Positions 29,650 to 37,782 of a stretch of DNA of 64,000 nt are shown piece after piece. Origin of the DNA: Streptomyces aculeolatus (GTDB taxonomy: Bacteria; Actinomycetota; Actinomycetes; Streptomycetales; Streptomycetaceae); contig NZ_JAINRD010000005.1 of the NCBI RefSeq assembly GCF_020400605.1, positions 1-64,000 on the forward strand, given 5' to 3'. Within the stretch, counting starts at the first letter, position 1, and every line of letters starts with the position of its first letter. Below the pieces are notes generated by a model. It ran no database searches. It was given only the letters and a program-made list of their open reading frames with translations, and had not been told where the DNA came from. A program made the position numbers and the translations under genes.

Positions 29650-30791
29650 GCGGGGAGTCGGCGGAGACGGCGAAGACGGCGGCCGTACGCAAGGAAACGG
29701 CGGACGCCCCGGACGCGGCCCGCACGGGCGGCACGGCCGGGGAGGCGGACGCCGGCGTACGGAAGGACACGGCCGCGGCGCCGGGACGCGACCACGGCGC
29801 CGCCGCCGGGCCGCTGCTCGCCGCCGAGGGCCTGAAGGTCGTCTTCCCCGGCCGGCACGGCGCACCCGCCGCGCGGGCCGTCGACGGGGTGAACCTGGCC
29901 GTCGGCACGGGCGAGATCGTCGCCCTCGTCGGCGAGTCCGGCTGCGGCAAGACCACCCTGGCCCGCGCGCTCCTCGGCCTGGTCCGCCCCACCGCGGGCG
30001 CGGTCTCGTTCCGCGGCTCGCGGCTGGCGTACGGCAGCCGGGCCCTCAAGGCGTACCGCCGGCGCGTGCAGCTCGTCCTCCAGGACCCCAGCGGGTCGCT
30101 CAACCCCCGGCACACCGTCTACGACGCCGTCGCCGAGGGCCTGCGCATCCACGGCCACCGCGGCGACGAGCGCGCCGTCGTGGCCTCCGCGCTCTCCCGC
30201 GCCGGGCTGCGCCCGCCGGAGCGGTTCTTCCTGCGCTACCCGCACGAGCTGTCCGGCGGGCAGCGGCAGCGCGTCGTCATCGCCGGCGCCCTCGTCCTGG
30301 ACCCGGAGCTGATCGTCGCCGACGAGCCGGTGGCCTCGCTCGACGCGTCGGTGCGCGGCGAGATCCTGGCGCTGCTGCTGCGGCTGCGCGACCAACTGGG
30401 GCTGTCCGCACTGGTCGTCACGCACGACCTGGGGCTCGCGTGGAACATCGCGGACCGGGTGGCGGTGATGTACCTGGGCCGGATCGTGGAGGCGGGGCCG
30501 GTGGAGGAGGTGCTGACGGCGCCGCGGCACCCCTACACGAAGGCCCTGCTGTCGGTGCTGCCGGAGTCGGGGACGCCGCCGGTGGTGCTGACCGGGGAGC
30601 CGCCGGACCCGGCGCGGATCCCGGGCGGGTGCCGGTTCCACGCCCGCTGCCAACAGCTCGCCTCCGGCGAGGCGGCGAAGGCGGGCGTGGCCGACGCCTG
30701 CCGCGGCACGGACCTGCCGGTACTGGACGGAACCACCCCGGGAGTGGCCTGCCACCTGAACGCGACGCCGGCGGCGGCACCGCCGGGATAG
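29646..30791 (+). CDS. Oligopeptide ABC transporter ATPase (DppF/OppF type)
   Basis: The 381-residue second ATPase starts at GTG 29646, overlapping the previous stop. About 55 low-complexity residues precede the ABC domain, which is unusual for the family. Walker A is GESGCGKTT, the signature LSGGQRQRV, Walker B LIVADEPVASLD, and the switch region VVTHDLGLAWN. The C-terminal GGCRFHARCQQLASGEA only partly keeps the cysteine-rich Opp tail. It completes a binding protein-two permease-two ATPase importer. Confidence 0.92.
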   Translation: MSGESAETAKTAAVRKETADAPDAARTGGTAGEADAGVRKDTAAAPGRDHGAAAGPLLAAEGLKVVFPGRHGAPAARAVDGVNLAVGTGEIVALVGESGCGKTTLARALLGLVRPTAGAVSFRGSRLAYGSRALKAYRRRVQLVLQDPSGSLNPRHTVYDAVAEGLRIHGHRGDERAVVASALSRAGLRPPERFFLRYPHELSGGQRQRVVIAGALVLDPELIVADEPVASLDASVRGEILALLLRLRDQLGLSALVVTHDLGLAWNIADRVAVMYLGRIVEAGPVEEVLTAPRHPYTKALLSVLPESGTPPVVLTGEPPDPARIPGGCRFHARCQQLASGEAAKAGVADACRGTDLPVLDGTTPGVACHLNATPAAAPPG

Positions 30792-30800
30792 CACCGCCGC

Positions 30801-30834
30801 CGGGACGGTGTCAGTCGCAGCCGACGCCGTCCCG
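30801..30834. terminator. Bidirectional terminator between transporter operon and ribF
   Basis: A perfect 8-bp inverted repeat (30801-30808 with 30827-30834) lies in the 103-base gap between two convergent stop codons. It has no clear U-tract. Confidence 0.5.
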
Positions 30835-30894
30835 AGGCGGATCGGCGGTGACGGCAACGGTGTCCTGTGCGTGTCGGGCCGGTCGGCCCCGGAA

Positions 30895-31839
30895 TCAGCG
30901 GGGCGTGGTCAGTTCGCGGCAGGTGTCGACGTCTCGGCGCATCTGGGTCTTCAGGTCCTCGACCGTCTCGAAGCGCTCCTGGCCGCGGACGAAGGCGAGG
31001 AAGTCGACCGCCACGTGCATGCCGTACAGGTCGAGGTCGTCGCGGTCGAGCGCGTACGCCTCCACCGTCCGCTCCGTGCCGTCGAACTGCGGGTTCGTCC
31101 CCACCGAGACCGCCGCCGGCATCCGCTCGCCGCCCGCGTCCAGCCAGCCCGCGTACACCCCGTCCGCGGGGACCGCGGTGTGCGGCAGGGTCTCCAGGTT
31201 GGCGGTGGGGAAGCCCAGCTCCCGGCCGCGCTGCGCGCCCCGTACGACGATGCCCTCGACCCGGTGCGGCCGGCCCAGCACCTCCGCCGCCCCCGCGACG
31301 TCGCCCTCGGCGATCAGCCGGCGGGCGAGGGTGGAGGAGAACGGCTCGCCGCCGCCCGCGGTGCCGCTGACCTGGAGGTCGACGACGTCCACCGCGTAGT
31401 CGTACGTCCCGCCGAGCGAGGCGAGGAACGCGACGTCGCCGGCGGCCTTGTGGCCGAAGCGGAAGTTGGGGCCCTCCACCACGCACTGCGCGTGCAACTT
31501 GTCGACCAGCACCTTGACCACGAAGTCCGCGGGCGACAGCTTCGAGAACTCCGCGGTGAACGGCAGGATCAGCAACGCGTCCACGCCGAGGTCCGCCATC
31601 AGCTCCGCCCGCCGGTGGTGCGCGGCCAGCAGCGGGGGGTGGCTGCCGGGGCGTACGACCTCCGTGGGGTGCGGGTCGAAGGTCACGACGACGGACTGCA
31701 CGCCCAGCTCCCGGGCCCGCGCCACCGTCCGGCCGATGATGAGCTGGTGGCCGCGGTGCACGCCGTCGAACGAGCCGATGGTGACGACGCTGCGCCCCCA
31801 CCCCTCGGGGATGTCCTCCAAGCCACGCCAGCGCTGCAC
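30895..31839 (-). CDS. ribF: Bifunctional riboflavin kinase / FAD synthetase
   Basis: RibF makes FMN and FAD. The 314-residue protein has the nucleotidyltransferase motif TIGSFDGVHRGHQ near residue 20 and VVTFDPHP downstream. The C-terminal riboflavin kinase has GRELGFPTANL and DGVYAGWL. I choose GTG 31839 (VQRWRGLEDIPEGWG), with GAGGAG 8 bases upstream, over a start 19 codons earlier. It is the last gene of the rimP-to-ribF minus-strand block, 146 bases downstream of the trypsin-NACHT gene. Confidence 0.95.
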   Translation of the reverse strand: MQRWRGLEDIPEGWGRSVVTIGSFDGVHRGHQLIIGRTVARARELGVQSVVVTFDPHPTEVVRPGSHPPLLAAHHRRAELMADLGVDALLILPFTAEFSKLSPADFVVKVLVDKLHAQCVVEGPNFRFGHKAAGDVAFLASLGGTYDYAVDVVDLQVSGTAGGGEPFSSTLARRLIAEGDVAGAAEVLGRPHRVEGIVVRGAQRGRELGFPTANLETLPHTAVPADGVYAGWLDAGGERMPAAVSVGTNPQFDGTERTVEAYALDRDDLDLYGMHVAVDFLAFVRGQERFETVEDLKTQMRRDVDTCRELTTPR

Positions 31840-31985
31840 TGTGCCCGCTCCTCGGTCCGCCGTTGCCGTGCCTGCCCGTGCAGGATTGTGGAACACAAGA
31901 CTGCCATGCTCGCGGCCCGGCGCAGGACCCGGGCGCCGGTCGGGCCCCGCGGGACGGCCGGTTCCGGTGCCGCGGGGGTACGGGC

Positions 31986-34900
31986 TCAGGACGCGCGGCG
32001 CGGGTGCGACGTGCCCACGGCGAGCTGCGCGCTCGGCCCGAGCACCGCGGCCCAGGCGTCCCGGTCCGCGGCCAGCCAGCCGCGCAGTTGCTCCGCGAAC
32101 GCGGGCAGCTCGGCGGCGAGCGCCACCAGCCGCCGGTCGAAGACGGCCGCCCCCTCGGGCGTACGGGACAGCAGCAGCCCCACGCGCTGGACGAGGTCCC
32201 GCGTGCCCGGCTCCGCGCGCCCGGCCGCGGTACGGCCGACGGCGGCGAGCAGCGCGTCGAGCACGGCAGGTTCGCGCTCGCGGTCCAGGAGCACGTCCAG
32301 CAGTTCGCGGCGCAGCGCGTGGGAGGCGGGGGTGCCCGGCTCGGCGACGACCGGGGCGAGTGCGCGGCGTACCACCGGCGAGTGCGCGGTCAGCAGTTCC
32401 ACGGCGAGCGGGATGAGCACGGCGCGGTCGCCCGGCCCGTGCTCCAGCCGTCGGTCGACGAAGTCGGCGGCGGCCGCGGCGCCTTCGGGATGGTGGTCGA
32501 CGTACTCGCGGACGAGGTCCGCGGCGCCGCGCGCGAGCGCCGGGGCCGGGGCGCGGACCCCGGCGAGGGCGGCCAGCACGTCGGCGGCGCCGCTGCCGGG
32601 ACGGTGGAGGCGGTCGCGGAAGGCGTCGAGCACCGGCCCGGGGTGGGTGGCGAGCGCGGGAGCGAGGTCGGCGGGCGCGAGGTGCGGGTCGTCGGCGGCG
32701 AGGAGGTCCAGGGCGCGGTCGAGGTGCGCGGCGCGGCTGTCGGGGTCGCGGAGCAGCACGGCGAGGGCGGGGCCGTGGAGGGTGTCGTCACCGGCGCGGG
32801 TGAGCAGGGCTTCGGCGGCGTAGCGGAGGAGCGCGCGGTCGGCGGTGCCGCGGGCGTGCGGGGCGGTCGCCTGCGCGTACGCGGCCGCGGCGGCCCGCCG
32901 CCGCGCGCGGGGGTCGCGCGCCCAGCGGTCCACGGCACGGCACAGGGCGGACGGCTCGTCCTCGGCGAGCGCGGCGAGGAGTTCGGCGGCGCGCGGGTGG
33001 GCACTGGCCACGAGGGTGTCGGCGAGGTCGTCGACGGCGCGGGCGCGGTGGGTGTGGAGGAGGGCCTGCGCGGCGTCGGCGACGGTGGCGCCCCCGGCGG
33101 GCAGCGCGCGTTCGTCGTCGAACCAGGCGACGAGGAGCGGCTGCGCGGCGGTCGGGTCGGCGCGCAGCAGGTCCCCTGCGGCGGTCAGGTACGCGGACGG
33201 GCGGCGGGTGTCGGCGGGTACGAGGATGCGCAGCAGGTCGAGGCGGTCGGCGAGCGGGAGGGGCAGCCGGGCGGTGAACGACGGGCCGAAGGGGGCGAGC
33301 ACGTCGGGGAGCCCGGCGGTGCCGCCGCAGCGGGCGGCGTGGCCGGCGACGCAGACGGCGAGGCGGCGAAGCACGTGCCGGTACGGGCGGGCGTCGGGCA
33401 CGCGCAGCAGGGTGTCGCGGAGCAGGTGGGCGCCCCACCAGCCGCCGTCGGCCGCCGGGTACGGGCCGGATCCGGGCTCCGGGAACGCCGGGCGCCGGCT
33501 GACGGCGGCGCCGACGGCGCCCAGCAGGTCCGTCAGCCGGTGCCCCAACTCCGTACGGCCGTACCGCCGTTCCAGCAGGAGCAGCGCCTCGACGCACGCC
33601 CCGACGCGGTGTGGCGGCACCGGCAGCGCGCGCCGGCCGGCGCCGCCGTCCGCGGAGGACGGCAGGTCGCCGGGGCGCCAGCGCTCGGACGTGCGGTGGA
33701 CGAGGACGGCGAGGGCGGCGTCGACGTCGAGGTGCGCGCCCTGCAGCCAGTCGGCGAACCCCTCGTGCGCGAAGCGGTAGCCGGCACCCGCGGGCACCAG
33801 CAGCCCTTCGGCGAGCACCGCGTCGGCCCACCCGGTGAGCCCGGCGATGTGGTCCGGCATCCGCCACGGGAACAGCTCCTCGAACGCCGCCCGCTCCAAC
33901 TCCCCCTGCCCCGGCCCCAGGCACCGCCGCGCCGCCTCGTGCGCCTGCCCGGCGACGTACGCGGCGAGCCGCCCGACGGCGGCCCCGCGGGGAGCCGCGG
34001 GCCCGGCGCCGCGGGCGAGCCGCTCGGCGATGCGCAGGCAGACGAGCGCGAGATACGACTCGAACACCTCCCACCGCCGCAGCCCTCCACCGCCCGGCGC
34101 GGCCGCGTCTCCCCCCGGCCTCTCCCCGTCGCCCCGCGGCAGTGCCGCGCGGACCTCCGCCAGGAGCCGCAGCGTCAGCGGGTGGGCGGCGTCCGCCGGG
34201 TGGAGGGCGGTCGCGGGGATGCCGTAGCGGGTACGGGCGCGGGCCGCCTCCGCCGGGGTGAAGTCCCCCAGCGGTACGCACGGCGGCAGCGTGTCCGGCC
34301 CCGGCTGCCCCGCGTGCAGCATCCCCGCGGGGAACAGCGCGCCCGCCCGCTCCCAGTACTCCGGGCGGCACGCCAGCACCAGCCGTACGCCGTGCTCGTC
34401 CAGCCACCGCGCCGTGTGCGCCGTCCAGTCCGCCAGCGACGCCGCCAGCACCGGCGGCATCTCCTCCGGGCCGTCGAGCACGACGAGCAACGGCCGCCCC
34501 GCGACGTGCGCTTGCGCCGCGACCGCCTCCGGGGTGGCCGTCGCCGGGTCGCCCGCGCAGCCGCCGTCCCCCGCCGTACCGGCCACCACCCGCGCGGCGT
34601 CGCGCAGCGCCCGGGACACGGCATCCCGTACGCCCGCGTCCGCGACCTTCAGATCCGCGCCCCGCAGGCGCACCGACGGCGCGGGAGTGCGGCCGGCGGC
34701 GCGGCGGGCGGCGAGCCCGGCGAGTGCGGCGGACCGGCCGCTGCCGGGCTCGCCGACGAGCGCGAGGACGTGCGCGGCACCGGCGAAGAACCGGCCGAAC
34801 TCCGCCACCACACCCCGCCGTTCCGCGGGCGGTCCCCACACATGCGCGAGAGGGCCCCCGGCCCCCGGTGGTGCCGCGACGACGCAGGCTCCCCGGCCCA

Positions 34901-35750
34901 GGGCGACGCCCGCGCCCGCAGCACCGCGGGCGACCGCGGCGGCCCCGGCCCGCACGACCCGGTCCGCAGCGGCAACTCCCGCGGCTCCCCCGGCCCCCGC
35001 GAAACCCTCCGCTCCCCCGAAGCGCCCGGCTCCCCCGATACCCCCCGCTCCCGCGAACGCACCACCGCTCGCCTCCCCCAGCTCCACCGCCCCCGCCAGG
35101 TTCAAGTCCCGTCCGTACGCCGCCACCTGCGCCCCGCCCCGGTCCAGCACCGCCCCGAGCGTCCCCGCCGCGTCGTCCGCCGCCCCGCGCAGCGGCAGCG
35201 CGTGGGCCACCCCGCCGCGGTCCGCGTGCAGCGCGGTGCCGACCACCGCGACCACCGCGCCGCTCGCGGCGTCCAGCACCGGCGCGCCGCTCGCCTCGCC
35301 GCCCGGGTGCAGCGACTCGTGCGGGCCGAGGGCGAGTTGCAGCACGCCCTCGACGAGGTGGTAGCGGTCGGTCGCGGTGTACGTCGCCGTGGCCGCGGCC
35401 ACCACCCGACCCGGCACCCGCGTCCCGGGCAGCGCGACGGCCACCTCCGTGCCGTCGTCGGGCACCGCGGCGGCGAGCGCGAACGGCCGGGCGCCGGCCA
35501 GCCCCCGGGCCCGTACGACCGCCAGGTCCGCACCGGGCAGCGACGTGACGTCCGCGGACTCGATCAGCCAGGTGTGCTCGTCGCCGGGCGCGTGCAGCAC
35601 CAGCCGGGCGAGCCCGTCCACGGCCTCGTGGCTGGTGAGCACGGTGCCCTCGGCGTCCACGAGGAATCCGGTGCCCCGCGGGCGGCCGGCGAGGTCGCGG
35701 ATGCGTACGACGGTGCCGGGCGCGCGCGGCGGCGGCGATGAATACGGCAA
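31986..35750 (-). CDS. Trypsin-like protease fused to NACHT/STAND-type ATPase
   Basis: About 1254 residues. Residues 10-200 look like a trypsin-fold protease with a plausible triad: H41 in LTSHEAV, D75 in GADLAVV and S154 in GEASGAPVLD. A Gly/Ala-rich linker leads to a P-loop ATPase with Walker A GEPGSGRS (~331), Walker B LLVVLDGPEEM (~417) and RLVLACRPEYW, the sensor-like pattern of NACHT/STAND NTPases. The remaining ~700 residues are Leu/Ala/Arg-rich helices and may form a repeat scaffold. I prefer TTG 35750 because GGGGAGG lies 7 bases upstream; GTG 35792 is the alternative. It sits between truB and ribF. Similar architectures occur in bacterial conflict systems; its role here is unknown. 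Confidence 0.82.
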   Translation of the reverse strand: MPYSSPPPRAPGTVVRIRDLAGRPRGTGFLVDAEGTVLTSHEAVDGLARLVLHAPGDEHTWLIESADVTSLPGADLAVVRARGLAGARPFALAAAVPDDGTEVAVALPGTRVPGRVVAAATATYTATDRYHLVEGVLQLALGPHESLHPGGEASGAPVLDAASGAVVAVVGTALHADRGGVAHALPLRGAADDAAGTLGAVLDRGGAQVAAYGRDLNLAGAVELGEASGGAFAGAGGIGGAGRFGGAEGFAGAGGAAGVAAADRVVRAGAAAVARGAAGAGVALGRGACVVAAPPGAGGPLAHVWGPPAERRGVVAEFGRFFAGAAHVLALVGEPGSGRSAALAGLAARRAAGRTPAPSVRLRGADLKVADAGVRDAVSRALRDAARVVAGTAGDGGCAGDPATATPEAVAAQAHVAGRPLLVVLDGPEEMPPVLAASLADWTAHTARWLDEHGVRLVLACRPEYWERAGALFPAGMLHAGQPGPDTLPPCVPLGDFTPAEAARARTRYGIPATALHPADAAHPLTLRLLAEVRAALPRGDGERPGGDAAAPGGGGLRRWEVFESYLALVCLRIAERLARGAGPAAPRGAAVGRLAAYVAGQAHEAARRCLGPGQGELERAAFEELFPWRMPDHIAGLTGWADAVLAEGLLVPAGAGYRFAHEGFADWLQGAHLDVDAALAVLVHRTSERWRPGDLPSSADGGAGRRALPVPPHRVGACVEALLLLERRYGRTELGHRLTDLLGAVGAAVSRRPAFPEPGSGPYPAADGGWWGAHLLRDTLLRVPDARPYRHVLRRLAVCVAGHAARCGGTAGLPDVLAPFGPSFTARLPLPLADRLDLLRILVPADTRRPSAYLTAAGDLLRADPTAAQPLLVAWFDDERALPAGGATVADAAQALLHTHRARAVDDLADTLVASAHPRAAELLAALAEDEPSALCRAVDRWARDPRARRRAAAAAYAQATAPHARGTADRALLRYAAEALLTRAGDDTLHGPALAVLLRDPDSRAAHLDRALDLLAADDPHLAPADLAPALATHPGPVLDAFRDRLHRPGSGAADVLAALAGVRAPAPALARGAADLVREYVDHHPEGAAAAADFVDRRLEHGPGDRAVLIPLAVELLTAHSPVVRRALAPVVAEPGTPASHALRRELLDVLLDREREPAVLDALLAAVGRTAAGRAEPGTRDLVQRVGLLLSRTPEGAAVFDRRLVALAAELPAFAEQLRGWLAADRDAWAAVLGPSAQLAVGTSHPRRAS

Positions 35751-35913
35751 CGACCAGCCTCCCCGGGTGGGCCCCAGGGCATGGCTTGCCACCGGCTGAT
35801 CACGGGAAACGACGAATGGCGCGATGCGCCCCCCGGGGCACCCGTTCGGCGGAATCCAGGCCGCCGCGGACACCCGGAGCGGCGGTCACACCCCCCGGCG
35901 GGAGCCCCGCGGG

Positions 35914-36816
35914 CTACGCGAAGACCGCGAGCGCCTTCGCCCGCCCGCCGGCCGGCTCCACCAGCGCCAGGAACCGCCCGTCGGGACCGAACACCGCGTT
36001 CGGCCCCTCCGCCAGCTCCGCCGGCACCGCCAGCCGCACCCCGTGCGACAGCAGCCGGGCCTGCTCGGCGTCCACGTCCCAGCGCGGGAAGGCCGCCGCC
36101 GCCGCGTCACCGATCGGCAGCACGTCGAGCCGCTCCTCCAACTGCTCCAGCGTCCGCGCCCCGTCCAGCCCGTACGGGCCCACGCGGGTGCGGCGCAGCG
36201 CGGTGAGGTGGCCGCCGACGCCCAGTTCGGCGCCGAGGTCGCGGGCCAGGGCGCGGATATACGTGCCGGAGGAGCACACCACCGTCACGTCCAGGTCCGT
36301 CACCCGCGTACCGTCCCCGGCGACCGCCGCCCGCACCTCGTGCAGCACGAACGTGCTGACGGTCACCGGCCGCGCCGGCAGCTCCACGGCCTCGCCGTCG
36401 AGCACCCGCTTGTACGACCGCTTGCCGTCCACCTTGATCGCGCTGACGGCCGACGGCACCTGCATGATGTCGCCGGTCAGCCCGGCGATGCCGGCGTCGA
36501 CCGCACCGGGCGGCAGGTCGCCGGCGTCGGCGGCGGCGGTGACGTCGCCCTCGGCGTCGTCGGTGACCGTCGTCTGACCGAGCCGGATCGTGGCCCGGTA
36601 CTCCTTGTCGGTGAGCGCGAGATGGCCCAGCAGCCGGGTCGCCTTCTCCACGCCGACGACGAGCACGCCCGTCGCCATCGGGTCCAGCGTCCCGGCGTGG
36701 CCGACGCGCCGGGTACGGGCCAGCCGGCGCAGCCGGCCGACGACGTCGTGCGAGGTCAGCCCGGCCGGCTTGTCGACGATGACAAGGCCGTCCGGGCCGG
36801 TCGACTTCCCCTTCAT
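35914..36816 (-). CDS. truB: tRNA pseudouridine(55) synthase
   Basis: TruB isomerises U55 in the T-loop of tRNAs. The 300-residue protein carries the catalytic motif GHAGTLDPMATGVLVV with the active aspartate near residue 46. It also has KEYRATIRLG and the PSAVSAIKVDGKRSYK segment. A PUA-like C-terminal domain is present. Its ATG overlaps the end of rbfA by 4 bases (ATGA), so the two are translationally coupled. Confidence 0.97.
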   Translation of the reverse strand: MKGKSTGPDGLVIVDKPAGLTSHDVVGRLRRLARTRRVGHAGTLDPMATGVLVVGVEKATRLLGHLALTDKEYRATIRLGQTTVTDDAEGDVTAAADAGDLPPGAVDAGIAGLTGDIMQVPSAVSAIKVDGKRSYKRVLDGEAVELPARPVTVSTFVLHEVRAAVAGDGTRVTDLDVTVVCSSGTYIRALARDLGAELGVGGHLTALRRTRVGPYGLDGARTLEQLEERLDVLPIGDAAAAAFPRWDVDAEQARLLSHGVRLAVPAELAEGPNAVFGPDGRFLALVEPAGGRAKALAVFA

Positions 36817-37361
36817 GCCCCCGCCGGGCCCCCGTCCGTGTCACCGCGGGCAGCACCGGAGCCCGGCGCGCCGCGGTCCGCCCCGTCGTCCGCGGCATCC
36901 GCGGCGTCGGTGCCGTTCGCGTCGTCCGCGTCCTCGTCGTCCCGGTCCCGCTTGTACGGGTCCGCCCCCGCCGCGTACTCCGCGCCCGCGGCGGCGCTGC
37001 GCACCTGCTCGTCCTGGAGCCGGGCGCGCTCCAGCACGTCGTCGATGTTCTTGGCGTTCTCGGGCAGCGCGTCCGGCATGAATGCCAGCGTGGGCGTGAA
37101 CTTCACCCCGGCGGCGGCGCCGACCGCCGAGCGCAGCACGCCCTTGGCGCTCTCCAGCCCCTTGGCCGCCTGCGCCCGCTCCTCGTCGTCGCCGTACACC
37201 GTGTAGAAGACGGTCGCCTCCCGCAGGTCACCGGTGACGCGCGTGTCGGTGATGGTCACCCGGGAGCCGAGCCGCGGGTCCTTGATCCCCCGCTGCAGCT
37301 TCTCGGCCACGACCTCACGGATGAGGTCCGCCAAGCGCTTCGCCCGTGCGTTGTCGGCCAC
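36813..37361 (-). CDS. rbfA: Ribosome-binding factor A
   Basis: RbfA helps mature the 5' end of 16S rRNA and is needed for cold growth in model bacteria. The KH-like core (residues 1-120) includes RLADLIREVVAEKLQRGIKDPRLG and the VYFTVYGDDEE-like strand. The tail from about residue 125 is an acidic, Ala/Asp-rich disordered extension, as in other streptomycetes. It overlaps truB and follows the DUF503 gene by 24 bases. Confidence 0.96.
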   Translation of the reverse strand: MADNARAKRLADLIREVVAEKLQRGIKDPRLGSRVTITDTRVTGDLREATVFYTVYGDDEERAQAAKGLESAKGVLRSAVGAAAGVKFTPTLAFMPDALPENAKNIDDVLERARLQDEQVRSAAAGAEYAAGADPYKRDRDDEDADDANGTDAADAADDGADRGAPGSGAARGDTDGGPAGA

Positions 37362-37385
37362 TGGTCCGTCTCCTTGCCCACTTGT

Positions 37386-37697
37386 CTACTCGTCGTCTTC
37401 GTGGTGGATCCGCCGCCGTACGGACAGCAGCTCCACCTCCGGCCGGGCGGCGAGCATCCGCTCGCACCGGTCCAGCGTCTCGGTGAGGTGCCCGGCGTCC
37501 CCGGAGACCGTCGCCAGACCGATCACGGCCCGGCGGTGCAGATCCTGGTGCCCGACCTCCGCGGCGGTGACCGCGTACTTGCGGATCAGCTCCGCGACGA
37601 TCGGGCGGACGACGGAGCGCTTCTCCTTCAGCGACCGTACGTCGCCGAGGAGGAAGTCGCAGGAAAGCGTCCCTACGTACACGTGTGTCCGGATCAC
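37386..37697 (-). CDS. DUF503 family protein
   Basis: This 103-residue member of the DUF503 (YlxP-like) family shows the motif DVRSLKEKRSVVRPIVAELIRKYAV. It is found between infB and rbfA in many Gram-positive bacteria, and ribosome-binding or assembly roles have been proposed for it. Two GTG starts are possible, at 37697 and 37682 (VYVGTLSCDF). The shorter form matches relatives better, but both lack a strong ribosome-binding site. An infB terminator hairpin lies just upstream. Confidence 0.88.
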   Translation of the reverse strand: MIRTHVYVGTLSCDFLLGDVRSLKEKRSVVRPIVAELIRKYAVTAAEVGHQDLHRRAVIGLATVSGDAGHLTETLDRCERMLAARPEVELLSVRRRIHHEDDE

Positions 37698-37733
37698 CCG
37701 CCGGTACGGGATATACGGGATGGAGTGGCGGCG

Positions 37734-37765
37734 AGGGGGCGGCCCTTCGCGAAGGGCCGCCCCCT
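37734..37765 (-). terminator. Terminator-like palindrome after infB
   Basis: A perfect 32-base palindrome centred at 37749.5 forms a stem of about 14 bp with a 4-base loop. It lies 18-49 bases past the infB stop and before the DUF503 gene. It could reduce read-through into DUF503-rbfA-truB. Confidence 0.8.
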
Positions 37766-37782
37766 GCCGACGGTGCTACTGG

